NCBI GenBank assembly: GCA_003142855.1
Contig: PLNW01000050.1
Location: 1 to 64,000, forward strand
Length of the DNA: 64,000 bases
Direction: 5' to 3'
DNA from: Myxococcales bacterium
GTDB lineage: Bacteria; Myxococcota_A; Polyangia; Fen-1088
The position numbers and the translations under genes were made by a program. Numbering within the stretch: the first letter of the stretch is position 1; each line of letters opens with the position of its first letter. This document shows, piece after piece, positions 8,926 through 17,531 of this stretch. A model generated the notes under the pieces. That model made no database searches and was not told the origin of the DNA. It saw only the letters and a list, made by a program, of their open reading frames with translations.

Positions 8926-9789
8926 CTACGCTGCCCTGGTCATCTCGATCAGCACGGCCTTCCGCCCTGTCAGTCTCGCCGCCTCACCCACAGGCCCCGA
9001 CCCTGCGTATGGGTCGAGCACCACGCCGCCCTTGGGGACGAACACCTTCACAATTTGGGTCATCAACTCGACGGGCTTTGCGCTGACATGTGCCTTGGCA
9101 TTCCGGACCTTGGGCACCACGAAGATGTGGCTCATGCTGCCGAGGACATCGTCTGTGGCCAGCACTGTCGTTGGATAGCGGCCAAGGTCATTGGCGACGA
9201 AAGCTTCATGGCCGTAGGCGTTCAGCGACTCGTGGTAGACGGGGCGCCGGCGACCAGCCGCTCGCAGCGGATTGATTCGACTGGCCTGTTTCTTGTCCTC
9301 TTCATTGAGCCACGGAATGCGGGCCTCGTCGACGTTGATCGGAATCGGCTTGCCTGGAGCGCGAGCGATCAGAATCGGATCGTGCGCGGGGAGCAGATGG
9401 CAAAGAGATGGGGCTCGGCCTCCGCGATACATCCAAATCGCTTGATCCTTCACCTCGAAACCCGCCTGCCGCACCCGCCAGCCCAAGACGTCGTACAGCC
9501 GCCGGGCCGCGAAGGCCACTAGCACCGCGCCCGGCTTCAGAAGGCGCAGCACCTCGCGCCAGACTTCAACAGCGGGCACATCTTGATCCCAGTCAGCCAC
9601 GTGGAGCCCGTAGGGTGGATCGCAGACACAGGCGTCAAACACACCCTCTGGCAAGAGGGGCATGACGTCCCGGCAGTCGCCGTGGATCACTTCGACGGAT
9701 GGGTCGGCGTAGGCATCAGCAGCGCACACCACAACGCCGGACCCAAAGCTCTTGGCGGAGATCGGATCGGCGGTGGCGGGTGGAAGCAC
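8926..9789 (-). CDS. DNA N6-adenine or N4-cytosine methyltransferase (beta-class order)
   Basis: A SAM-dependent DNA methyltransferase of at most 287 residues. Catalytic motif IV, DPPYG, is near residues 57-61. The SAM-binding motif I region, VVLDPYAGSGPVGEAARLTG, is near the C-terminus. This order is typical of beta-class enzymes. No restriction endonuclease is adjacent, so it looks like an orphan methyltransferase, as is common on mobile elements. The GTG at 9789 is the first start; internal GTGs about 20 codons in are alternatives. The 9-nt repeats at 9855-9930 lie just upstream. Confidence 0.85.
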   Translation of the reverse strand: MLPPATADPISAKSFGSGVVVCAADAYADPSVEVIHGDCRDVMPLLPEGVFDACVCDPPYGLHVADWDQDVPAVEVWREVLRLLKPGAVLVAFAARRLYDVLGWRVRQAGFEVKDQAIWMYRGGRAPSLCHLLPAHDPILIARAPGKPIPINVDEARIPWLNEEDKKQASRINPLRAAGRRRPVYHESLNAYGHEAFVANDLGRYPTTVLATDDVLGSMSHIFVVPKVRNAKAHVSAKPVELMTQIVKVFVPKGGVVLDPYAGSGPVGEAARLTGRKAVLIEMTRAA

Positions 9790-9854
9790 CCATTCACGGT
9801 AGCTCGTTCCGCAGGCAAGTCAGCAGCAGCGGCGCCGCCGCCAACCGAATCGGT

Positions 9855-9930
9855 CAAAACGGTGAAAACCATCAAATCCGTCAAGACCGTCAAAACGATC
9901 AAAACCGTCAAGACCGTACAGAGTGCCACC
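9855..9930. repeat. Tandem degenerate 9-nt repeats upstream of the methyltransferase
   Basis: About eight consecutive 9-nt units follow the pattern NNNrTCAAr (for example ACCGTCAAG and ACGATCAAA). They start about 65 bp upstream of the methyltransferase start. They could be a regulatory iteron set or expanded low-complexity DNA. Confidence 0.55.
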
Positions 9931-9985
9931 CTGTCGGCGGGAAACCCGATCACGGGATCTCCCGCCTTTGCACGCCCAGCCCATC

Positions 9986-10029
9986 GCCGGATTACCTCAT
10001 TCCTACCTCATGCAGCCGGATTACCTCAT
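9986..10029. repeat. 15-bp direct repeats next to the tRNA-Gly 3' end
   Basis: GCCGGATTACCTCAT occurs at 9986-10000 and again at 10015-10029, a 29-bp pitch. A partial copy (CCTACCTCAT) lies between them. Their position just beyond the tRNA 3' end, at the presumed element edge, suits recombinase arm sites or excisionase sites. Confidence 0.5.
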
Positions 10030-10045
10030 GGCGCATTGTAGGCAC

Positions 10046-10075
10046 AAAAAAAGCCCTGGAATTACCAGGGCTTTT
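10046..10075 (-). terminator. Rho-independent terminator of tRNA-Gly
   Basis: On the minus strand AGCCCTGG-TAATT-CCAGGGCT is followed by a run of seven T. It begins directly after the tRNA 3' end. Confidence 0.85.
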
Positions 10076-10076
10076 G

Positions 10077-10148
10077 AGCGGGCGAAGGGACTTGAACCCT
10101 CGACGTTCACCTTGGCAAGGTGACACTCTACCACTGAGTTACGCCCGC
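10077..10148 (-). tRNA. tRNA-Gly(GCC)
   Basis: The 72-nt cloverleaf has a 7-bp acceptor stem (GCGGGCG with CGCCCGC), the D-arm ACTCAGTGGTAGAGT, an anticodon arm TCACC-TTGCCAA-GGTGA with anticodon GCC, and a T-arm containing GGTTCAAGTC. CCA is not encoded. It marks the right edge of the integrated element; such elements often insert at the 3' end of tRNA genes. Confidence 0.95.
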
Positions 10149-10263
10149 AGAGGGGGTCTGGTTTAAGCGGAAACCTCCTTTCCGTCAAGGGGTTGGCTGA
10201 CGGTTTTGCATTCGTCCTCTCGCGCCACGAACGCCCCCAGCGGCCATGGAGTTCCCGGCGCCA

Positions 10264-11685
10264 CTACGGGGTCTTGGCGAAGAAGCCAAAGTACTCGCGC
10301 GCGTTGCGGAAGCAGATGTCCCGCACCATGTTGCCGAGCAAGTCCATGTCGCCAGGAATGAGCCCGTTCTCGACGTCGTTTCCCAACAGGTTGCACAGCA
10401 GCCGGCGGAAGTACTCGTGGCGTGAGTACGACAGAAAGCTGCGCGAGTCGGTCAGCATGCCCACGAAACGCGAGAGCAGGCCGAGCGCGGAGAGCGCGTT
10501 CATCTGGCGCTCCATACCGTCCTTCTGATCCATGAACCACCAGGCCGCGCCGAACTGAATCTTGCCGGGGCACGAACCATCCTGAAAATTGCCCAGCATG
10601 GTGGCGATGACTTCGTTGTCGGCCGGATTCAGGTTGTAGATGATGGTCTTGCAGAGCTGGTTGGTGGAATCTAGACGGTCGAGCAGACGTGCGAGGCCGG
10701 CGGCCTGCGGATAGTCGCCGATGGAATCAAAACCAGTGTCAGGCCCTAGGGTGCGCATCACGCGCGTGCTGTTGTTGCGCATGGCCCCCAGGTGGAACTG
10801 CTGCGTCCAACCGCGGGCATGGTCCATGATGGCCAGCTCGTAGAGCATGGCCGAGCGGAACTGGTCGCGCTCGACTGGCGCCAGCGCCCGCTTGGCTCGC
10901 GCCTTGGCGAAGATGTCCTCGATCTGCTTGGCGGTATGGGGTTCGGCGACGATCTGCTCGAGGCCGTGATCGCTGACACGGCACCCGACCTGATGGAAGA
11001 AATCATGGCGTTTCTTGAGCGCGTCCAGGAAGGTGTCGAATGAGCTGATGGCCACGCCCGACACAGCCTGCAGCTTGTCCACCCACAGGTTCCAGGCGTC
11101 GAGGTCGGCCAAGGTCATGGCCTTGTCGGGCCGCCATGTAGGTAGCAGCTTGGTGGCGGCAGAAGCGTTCTTGCCGTGTCGCTGATGGGCTTCGAGTGAG
11201 TCCAACGGGTCGTCGGTGGAACAGACCACCATGACCTTGAAGTGCTTGAGCAACCCCTGGGTGGTGAAGTCGTCTTGGGCCAGCTTGCTGTTGCAGTGAT
11301 CGTAGATCTCGCGCGCCGTCGACGGATTGAGCAGCTTGCCCTTCACCCCGAAGGGATTCGCCAACTCCATGTGGGTCCAGTGGTACAGTGGGTTGCGCAG
11401 GGTGTAGGGCACCGTCTTGGCCCACATCTCGAACTTCTCCCAGTCGGACGCGTCGCCTGTGCAATAGCGTTCCGCCACGCCGTTGGAACGCATGGCACGC
11501 CACTTGTAATGGTCGCCGTTCAGCCAGATCTGGGTCAGCGTCCCGAACTTGTGATTGTCGGCCACCTGATCGGGAGGCAGGTGGCAGTGGTAGTCGATGA
11601 TGGGCTGATCCTTGGCGTCCTCGTGGTACAGGCGCTCCGCTGTCTTGGTCTCAAGCAGGAAACTCTCATCGAGAAAGGGTTTCAT
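10264..11685 (-). CDS. uxaC: Uronate isomerase (glucuronate/galacturonate isomerase)
   Basis: Cytosolic isomerase converting D-galacturonate to D-tagaturonate and D-glucuronate to D-fructuronate, the first step of hexuronate use. The 473 residues match the usual family length. Amidohydrolase-type signatures are present: IIDYHCHLPPDQVADN near the N-terminus with the HxH metal site, QFHLGAMRNNSTR in the middle, and FVGMLTDSRSFLSYSRHEYF near the C-terminus. It lies opposite and upstream of the pectate lyase and uxaE operon, so its product feeds directly to the tagaturonate epimerase. No strong ribosome site precedes the ATG. Confidence 0.95.
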   Translation of the reverse strand: MKPFLDESFLLETKTAERLYHEDAKDQPIIDYHCHLPPDQVADNHKFGTLTQIWLNGDHYKWRAMRSNGVAERYCTGDASDWEKFEMWAKTVPYTLRNPLYHWTHMELANPFGVKGKLLNPSTAREIYDHCNSKLAQDDFTTQGLLKHFKVMVVCSTDDPLDSLEAHQRHGKNASAATKLLPTWRPDKAMTLADLDAWNLWVDKLQAVSGVAISSFDTFLDALKKRHDFFHQVGCRVSDHGLEQIVAEPHTAKQIEDIFAKARAKRALAPVERDQFRSAMLYELAIMDHARGWTQQFHLGAMRNNSTRVMRTLGPDTGFDSIGDYPQAAGLARLLDRLDSTNQLCKTIIYNLNPADNEVIATMLGNFQDGSCPGKIQFGAAWWFMDQKDGMERQMNALSALGLLSRFVGMLTDSRSFLSYSRHEYFRRLLCNLLGNDVENGLIPGDMDLLGNMVRDICFRNAREYFGFFAKTP

Positions 11686-11754
11686 GGCCGCACGAAGCTA
11701 CCGCAGGTCGGCCTCGAAGGAAAGCAGCGCCAGGCCTAGCGGCAGGAAACGATG

Positions 11755-11988
11755 TCAGAGGGTCGTGATATCCGGCAGGCTTCCATCCGGGTTGCGCTTG
11801 GCCGCGGCCGCTTTCGCCGATGTGGCCGAGGCGGTGACCCGATTCTGAACGGTGATGCTCTGGAAATCCCCACCGTTGGAATTGGTGTTGTTCCACTCCC
11901 CGCACTTGCTGCAGGTCATGGCCGCTGGGTTGGAGTTGTTGGCGAAAGAAAGACTCCCCGTGGGCACCAAGTAAAGCGTCACGTACAC
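11755..11988 (-). pseudogene. Remnant of a PL9-like pectate lyase C-terminus
   Basis: The short frame contains GDFQSITVQNRVTASA and AAKRNPDGSLPDITTL. This resembles the closing segment of secreted beta-helix pectate lyases (DFxSL...RxxDGSLPD...L), but it stops before the usual ending. Nothing of the upstream catalytic part survives. It lies between uxaC and the intact pectate lyase, which suggests a former second lyase gene. Chance resemblance is possible over so short a stretch. Confidence 0.5.
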
Positions 11989-12019
11989 TCAATGAATGAC
12001 GAGAAGCCCAGGAGTACCC

Positions 12020-13693
12020 ATGCCCAAGATTTTCAGAGGCCTCCCTTGTTTCTGCCTTCTCGTCAGTGCCTGCGGCGGCTCAGGCTCTTCTGTGAAAACC
12101 CCCGACGCATCCCCTGGCGGGAGCGCGGGCACCTCTGCGCCGGGCAGCGGAGGGATCACGCAAACCGGCGGCCTTGCGAGTGCGGGCGGCACGACTGACG
12201 GGAGCAAGCCGGTTGGCGGTACGGTGGCGAGTGGGGGCACGGCCGGCGCGTCGACCGCCACAGGCGGTGCGATTTCAGGAGCCGGCACCACCGCGCCCGG
12301 TGGAACGCAAGCGACGGGCGGCACGAACGAAGCGGGCGGCACGACGACGATGGGCGGCACCGCGATGACCGGCGGGATCCAGGCTAGCGGCGGCAGCACG
12401 AGCATGGGCGGCACGACGGCAGCGGGCGGGACCAAGGCACCAGGGGGCACGACGGCAGCGGGCGGGACCAATACCACGGGTGGCACCACGGCGGCTGGCG
12501 GGAGCAAGACAGCGGGTTCCACCGCGACGACGGGCGGCAGTAGCGCGACCGGCGGGGCTGGCGGAGGTGGTGCCGGCAGCGGGGGCGCGGGCACGCGTAC
12601 TGGTGGCTCGGCTGGCAGCGGAGCAGGCGGCGCGGCCGGCTCCTCGGCAAATACCGGCGCCCCCGAAACCAGCCCGCTGGGCTATGGCAAGGCCACGACC
12701 GGCGGTGGCAGCGTCTCTGCCACGACTGTTGCCGACATGGCGGCCATGCAGGCCGCTATTGATGCCTACTCGGCATCGGGCGGTCTGGTGCTCAAGTACA
12801 CGGGCCAGTTCAACTTCGCGAGCATCCCCGATCCCTGCGTGCAGCACACTTTGCCGGCCCAGACCATTGAAATCAAAAAGAAGAGCAACATCACGATTCT
12901 GGGTGCGGATGGCTCGGCTGCCAATTTCGGCATCCACATCGCGTCCTCCTCGAGCAATATCATCATTCGCAATATGACCATCGGTCTGACACCGGGTGGC
13001 GGCGATTCGGATATGATTTCGCTAGAAGGAATGAGTGGTGGCATTCCCACGGACATCTGGATCGACCACAATGAGTTGTTCAGTTCGATGCTTGATTGCG
13101 CCGGCGCAGGCGACACGTCCTTCGACGGTATGATCGACATCAAGAAAGGGGCCGACAACGTCACCATTTCGTACAATTACATGCACGACCATCACAAGGT
13201 GTCTATGAACGGCTACAGTGACGACGACTCTGCGGTTCGCCACGTCACCTTTCACCACAACCTCTTTGAGAACGTCGGCTCGCGAACCCCTCTGCAGCGT
13301 TTTGGCTATTCACATATGCTCAACAACTACCTGTACAAAGTCTTGGTTTCGGGCATCAATGTCCGCATGGGGGGCTACTCGCTGGTCGAGGCCAACTACT
13401 TCGAGACGGTGCTCAATCCAGTGACTGCGCGCGACAGTACGGCGGTTGGCTACTGGGACCTGCGCAACAACAACCTCGCGAGCAAAGCCGACGTGTCTGC
13501 CGGCAATGCCTTTGGCATCACTTGGGACGCAGGCAACTCGGGCACCGTCAACGCAACTGACTGGACCACGACCGCGGCCTTCCCGGAACCGCTAGGCTAC
13601 ACCTACACCGCGGACCCCTTCCAGTGCGTGCACGATGGTCTGCGGGCGGTGGCCGGCGCGGGCAAGGGCTTGGCTACGCTGAAGTGCAAGTAG
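12020..13693 (+). CDS. Secreted PL1-family pectate lyase lipoprotein
   Basis: Extracellular enzyme cleaving polygalacturonate by beta-elimination. The start at 12020 (MPKIFRGLPCFCLLVSAC) is preceded by AGGAG and gives a lipoprotein signal with the lipid-anchored Cys of LVSAC. A ~185-residue Gly/Thr/Ala/Ser linker follows, then a PL1 parallel beta-helix: IWIDHNELFS, then DGMIDIKKGADNVTISYNYM, then VTFHHNLFENVGSRTP with the catalytic-Arg signature SRTPLQRFG. Cell-surface tethering beside uxaC and uxaE fits local release and uptake of oligogalacturonides. Confidence 0.92.
   Translation: MPKIFRGLPCFCLLVSACGGSGSSVKTPDASPGGSAGTSAPGSGGITQTGGLASAGGTTDGSKPVGGTVASGGTAGASTATGGAISGAGTTAPGGTQATGGTNEAGGTTTMGGTAMTGGIQASGGSTSMGGTTAAGGTKAPGGTTAAGGTNTTGGTTAAGGSKTAGSTATTGGSSATGGAGGGGAGSGGAGTRTGGSAGSGAGGAAGSSANTGAPETSPLGYGKATTGGGSVSATTVADMAAMQAAIDAYSASGGLVLKYTGQFNFASIPDPCVQHTLPAQTIEIKKKSNITILGADGSAANFGIHIASSSSNIIIRNMTIGLTPGGGDSDMISLEGMSGGIPTDIWIDHNELFSSMLDCAGAGDTSFDGMIDIKKGADNVTISYNYMHDHHKVSMNGYSDDDSAVRHVTFHHNLFENVGSRTPLQRFGYSHMLNNYLYKVLVSGINVRMGGYSLVEANYFETVLNPVTARDSTAVGYWDLRNNNLASKADVSAGNAFGITWDAGNSGTVNATDWTTTAAFPEPLGYTYTADPFQCVHDGLRAVAGAGKGLATLKCK
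12118..12660 (+). repeat. Low-complexity Gly/Thr/Ala linker-coding repeat
   Basis: Imperfect GGC/ACG/GCG-rich units encode GG[TS] repeats of the pectate lyase linker (for example GGTTAAGGTKAPGGTTAAGG). They create long spurious Pro-rich frames on the opposite strand. Similar linkers are coded at about 31060-31560 and 33110-33590. Such tracts can change length by slippage. Confidence 0.8.
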
Positions 13694-13904
13694 GCTTCGC
13701 AGATTCCCCGGATGGCTGGGCCGCGCGGCGAAAATGCGCCCGCTGGGCCGACAGGAAGCGGGTCGCCAGGCTCGCGACTCACGGGCGCCATCTGGATCCC
13801 GTCGGAGGGCGTGGCTGGTCATCCTTGGTGTCGCGGTTGACGTCCGAGTGTTTATCGGACATCCTCGCGTGCGATGACCCAAAAGGAAGGGTCGGCTACC
13901 CTAT

Positions 13905-15173
13905 ATGCCCATGACGATGAGTATCTCGAAGTATTCTATGGGGGTTGGTGACCGCTTTGGCCTGGAAGGGGTGGCGCAGTTGCGGGCCTTTCAGGCAGCC
14001 AAGCATCGCGGCGTTGCGATCACGCCGGTGTGGAACAAGTCGAACCGCGAACACTCCCTGATCGGTACACGTCCTGAGGACGTGCGCGCCGAGGCAGAGG
14101 CCGCGGTCAAGTCGTGCCAGTGGAGGGACGCCTATTTCGTCGACGCCGATCATATCGGCCTGGCCACCGTCGACAAGTTCCTCGCCAGCAGCGATTTCTT
14201 CACCATCGACGTCGCGGACTCCATCGGCAAGTCGGCCTCCGACGCGGCCATCGCCGAGTACGTGGCCGACATGCAGCGCTTCGCAGGGGCGCTGCGCATT
14301 CCGGGTGTGGCCGAGCCGGTGACCGTCACGGCGGCGTCCCTGCAAGCGATCGCCGCGAAGTATCTTTTCGCGGTCGAAGAGGCGGGCCGCATCTACCGCC
14401 ACATCGCGCAGGCGAAGGGCGAGGGAAACTTCGTCACCGAGGTGTCCTTCGACGAGGCCAACACCCCGCAGACGCCCGCCGAGCTGTTTTTCATTCTGGC
14501 TGCGGCGGCACGCCAGAAGATCCCGGTGGCCACAGTCGCGCCCAAGTTCACCGGCGAGTTTCTCAAGGGGATCGACTACGTGGGCGACAGCCAGCGGTTT
14601 GCTCGCGAATTCGACGAGGATCTCGCGGTCTTGGCATTTGCCCGGCAAACCTTCGGACTGCCCGCGTCGCTCAAGCTGAGCATTCATTCGGGCAGCGACA
14701 AGTTCTCGCTCTACCCCATCATCCACCGGGCCATCAAGAAGGCCGACGCCGGTCTTCACCTGAAGACCGCGGGCACCACCTGGCTGGAGGAAGTCATCGG
14801 GCTTGCCGCGGCGGGGGGCGACGGGTTGGCCTTCGTCAAGGCTCTGTATCGCGAGGCCTACGGCCGCTACGAAGAAATGGCCAAGCCCTATCTCACCGTC
14901 ATTTCCATCAACCGCACGGTGTTGCCGACGCCGGCCGAGGTGGACTCGTTCAGCGCCCAGGATTATGTCCAGACGCTGGAGCACAACCAGGCCTGCAAGC
15001 GCTTCAATATCCATTTCCGCCAGATGGTGCACATCAGCTTCCGCCTGGCGGCCGAGAAGCAGGCGCAGTACCTGGCTCTGCTCAAATCCAATCGCGCCAG
15101 CATCGAATCCCATGTGACCGACAACATCCTCAAGCGCCATATCGAGCCGTTGTTTCTGGGAACCGGCGGGTGA
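13905..15173 (+). CDS. uxaE: D-tagaturonate epimerase
   Basis: A 422-residue member of the tagaturonate/fructuronate epimerase family, which interconverts D-tagaturonate and D-fructuronate. It thereby bypasses tagaturonate reductase and altronate dehydratase. Recognised by the opening KYSMGVGDRFGLEGVAQLRA, by VTEVSFDEANTPQTPAELFF, and by the segment LSIHSGSDKFSLYPIIHRAI with a probable metal ligand. Start codons at 13905, 13911 and 13917 are all possible; AAGGAAGGG lies upstream. It is the first gene of a compact plus-strand run. Confidence 0.92.
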   Translation: MPMTMSISKYSMGVGDRFGLEGVAQLRAFQAAKHRGVAITPVWNKSNREHSLIGTRPEDVRAEAEAAVKSCQWRDAYFVDADHIGLATVDKFLASSDFFTIDVADSIGKSASDAAIAEYVADMQRFAGALRIPGVAEPVTVTAASLQAIAAKYLFAVEEAGRIYRHIAQAKGEGNFVTEVSFDEANTPQTPAELFFILAAAARQKIPVATVAPKFTGEFLKGIDYVGDSQRFAREFDEDLAVLAFARQTFGLPASLKLSIHSGSDKFSLYPIIHRAIKKADAGLHLKTAGTTWLEEVIGLAAAGGDGLAFVKALYREAYGRYEEMAKPYLTVISINRTVLPTPAEVDSFSAQDYVQTLEHNQACKRFNIHFRQMVHISFRLAAEKQAQYLALLKSNRASIESHVTDNILKRHIEPLFLGTGG

Positions 15174-15210
15174 CGTTTGAGACCTTTCGACCCATCTATT
15201 AGGAGCGACC

Positions 15211-16044
15211 ATGGACCCTAAGAATTTCGTCAGTGCCTACGATTTCACGGGAAAGACAATTGCTATTACGGGTGGCGGGGGGGTCTTGTGCGGTGAGATG
15301 GCCCGGGCATTGGCGGGCTGTCACGCCAACGTGGTTGTTCTAGACCGCGATGTGGGGCTGGCCGAGAAGGTGCTCGCCACTCTGAAAGGCACGAAAGGAG
15401 GCCACCAGGCTGCCTTCATCGATGTGCTGGACAAGGCGGCGGTTCAGCAAGCAGCCGACAAGGTCATCAAGGAGTACGGCAAGATCGACGGACTCATCAA
15501 TGGTGCCGGTGGCAACAATCCCAAGGCCACCACCAACCCCGAGCAATCATTCTTCGACATTCCGCCCGAAGCCATCCAGTTCGTGTCGACCCTGAACCTG
15601 CAGGGGACCATCCTGCCCAGTCAGGCCTTCGGCCGGTGCATGGTCAAGCAGAAGGAAGGCGTGATCCTGAATATCTCGTCAATGAATGCCTTCCGGCCGC
15701 TCACCAGGATTCCCGCGTATTCTGCGGCCAAGGCCGCTGTAAGCAATTTCACCCAGTGGTTGGCGGTGCACCTGGCACAAGAGTATTCGGCGAACATCCG
15801 GGTGAACGCCATCGCCCCGGGATTCTTCCTCACCGAGCAGAATCGCTTCCTGCTCACCGACAAGGAGACCGGGGGGCTCACCGCTCGCGGTCACAAGATC
15901 ATCGACCACACGCCCATGGCCAGATTCGGAACGCCCGGGGACTTGGTGGGCGCGGTGCTATGGCTGCTGTCGCCCGCGTCGAACTTCGTGACTGGAATCG
16001 TACTGCCCATTGATGGGGGCTTCTCGGCCTACAGTGGTGTGTAA
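15211..16044 (+). CDS. SDR oxidoreductase, probable D-fructuronate/D-mannonate reductase
   Basis: A 277-residue classical short-chain dehydrogenase. The nucleotide-binding loop is [17 protein letters not shown], then [10 protein letters not shown]; the catalytic Ser-Tyr-Lys lies at S157, Y170 and K174 ([10 protein letters not shown]). The C-terminus ends [11 protein letters not shown], a form I associate with SDR-type mannonate oxidoreductases such as Bacillus YjmF. In context it would reduce D-fructuronate from UxaE to D-mannonate. AGGAG precedes the ATG, 37 nt after uxaE. Confidence 0.85.
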   Translation: MDPKNFVSAYDFTGKTIAITGGGGVLCGEMARALAGCHANVVVLDRDVGLAEKVLATLKGTKGGHQAAFIDVLDKAAVQQAADKVIKEYGKIDGLINGAGGNNPKATTNPEQSFFDIPPEAIQFVSTLNLQGTILPSQAFGRCMVKQKEGVILNISSMNAFRPLTRIPAYSAAKAAVSNFTQWLAVHLAQEYSANIRVNAIAPGFFLTEQNRFLLTDKETGGLTARGHKIIDHTPMARFGTPGDLVGAVLWLLSPASNFVTGIVLPIDGGFSAYSGV

Positions 16045-16091
16045 ACTACCGCGGTGCGCTGACTGAAACGGAATTGACTGAAGGAATCATC

Positions 16092-17501
16092 ATGGCAAAG
16101 CAGAGTTTTGGAATGGTCGGGCTGGGCGTAATGGGAGAAAACCTAGCTCTCAACATCGAGAGCCATGGATTTTCTGTGGTCGGCTTCGATCTCGACGGCA
16201 AGAAAGTCGACAACTTCGCGGCCCGAACCAAAGGCAAGCAGGTGGTGGCCGCGCGCACGGTGGCCGAGTTCGTCGCCAACCTGGACACGCCCCGACGGGT
16301 GCTGATGATGGTTCCCGCGGGCAAAGCTGTCGACGCGGTGATCGCCGACCTGCGCCCCCATCTCAAATCGGGCGATCTCTTGATCGATGGCGGCAACACG
16401 TTGTTCGTGGACACTGATCGGCGCATCAAAGAGTTGCAGGGCACGGGAATCTATTACATCGGCACCGGGGTCAGCGGCGGCGAAGAGGGTGCCCTGCACG
16501 GACCGGCCATCATGCCCGGCGGCAACCCGGAGGCGTGGCCGTTGGTGAAACCGATTCTGCAAGCCATCGCAGCCAAGGCCGAGGATGGCGCGCCCTGTTG
16601 CGAGTGGATCGGAAGTGGCGGAGCGGGTCACTTCGTCAAGATGGTGCACAACGGAATCGAATACGGCGACATGCAGATGATCTGCGAAGCATACTTCATC
16701 ATGGAGAGGTTGCTGGGCATGTCCGCCGACGAGATGAGTCGGGTGTTTGCCGAATGGAACAAGGGAGAACTGAGCAGCTACCTGGTGGGCATCACCGCCG
16801 AGATTCTCAGCAAGAAGGATCCCGAGACCGGCAAGCCCATGGTGCAAATCATTCTCGACACCGCCGAGCAAAAGGGCACTGGCAAGTGGACCAGCCAGGT
16901 GTCGCTCGACTTGGGCGTCCCGGCCCCCACCATTGCCGACGCCGTGTTTGCCCGCACGCTGAGCGCCCTGAAGAAGGAGCGGGTGGCTGCTTCGGGCGTG
17001 CTGGCAGGACCTACAGCGAAGTTCACCGGAGACAAGGCCGCCTTCATCGAAATGATTCGCAAGGCCTTGTTCAGCTCGAAGATCTGTTCTTATGCGCAAG
17101 GCTTCCAACTCCTGCGCGCGGCCGACCATGAATACCACTGGGACCTGCAATTTGGCGTCATCTCGTCGCTGTGGCGCGCCGGGTGCATCATCCGGGCGCA
17201 ATTCCTGGGTCGGATCAAGGACGCCTATGCGCGCAGCGCCGCCCTGGCCAATCTCCTCCTTGATCCCTATTTCGCAGGCGTGACGGCGTCCTACCAGCAG
17301 GACTGGCGCAAGGTCGTCTCTGCGGCCGCGGAAAATGGCATCGCCATTCCCGCCTTCATGAGCGCCCTGGCCTACTACGATGGCTACCGCACGGGCGTTC
17401 TTCCTGCCAATTTGCTGCAAGCACAGCGCGACTACTTTGGCGCGCACACCTACCAGCGTGTCGACAAGGAGGGCAAGTTCCACACGCAATGGACAGCGTA
17501 G
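16092..17501 (+). CDS. gnd: 6-phosphogluconate dehydrogenase, decarboxylating
   Basis: Converts 6-phosphogluconate to ribulose-5-phosphate and CO2 with reduction of NAD(P). About 469 residues, the full family length. The Rossmann loop [13 protein letters not shown] is at the N-terminus, the substrate-site signature is [20 protein letters not shown], and the C-terminal helical domain is complete ([28 protein letters not shown]). The start at 16092 follows GAAGGAA; an earlier ATG lies 18 nt upstream. Its place inside a uronate operon is unusual and is the key to the pathway proposed for this locus. Confidence 0.95.
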   Translation: MAKQSFGMVGLGVMGENLALNIESHGFSVVGFDLDGKKVDNFAARTKGKQVVAARTVAEFVANLDTPRRVLMMVPAGKAVDAVIADLRPHLKSGDLLIDGGNTLFVDTDRRIKELQGTGIYYIGTGVSGGEEGALHGPAIMPGGNPEAWPLVKPILQAIAAKAEDGAPCCEWIGSGGAGHFVKMVHNGIEYGDMQMICEAYFIMERLLGMSADEMSRVFAEWNKGELSSYLVGITAEILSKKDPETGKPMVQIILDTAEQKGTGKWTSQVSLDLGVPAPTIADAVFARTLSALKKERVAASGVLAGPTAKFTGDKAAFIEMIRKALFSSKICSYAQGFQLLRAADHEYHWDLQFGVISSLWRAGCIIRAQFLGRIKDAYARSAALANLLLDPYFAGVTASYQQDWRKVVSAAAENGIAIPAFMSALAYYDGYRTGVLPANLLQAQRDYFGAHTYQRVDKEGKFHTQWTA

Positions 17502-17531
17502 GCCTGGCCCTGTTGCTACGCTAGGAGAGAC

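Noticed and set aside
11989-12594. Long Pro/Ala-rich minus-strand open frame opposite the pectate lyase linker
   Set aside because: It is the mirror of the Gly/Thr repeat-coding tract; similar frames appear opposite every such linker and none has a ribosome site or domain.
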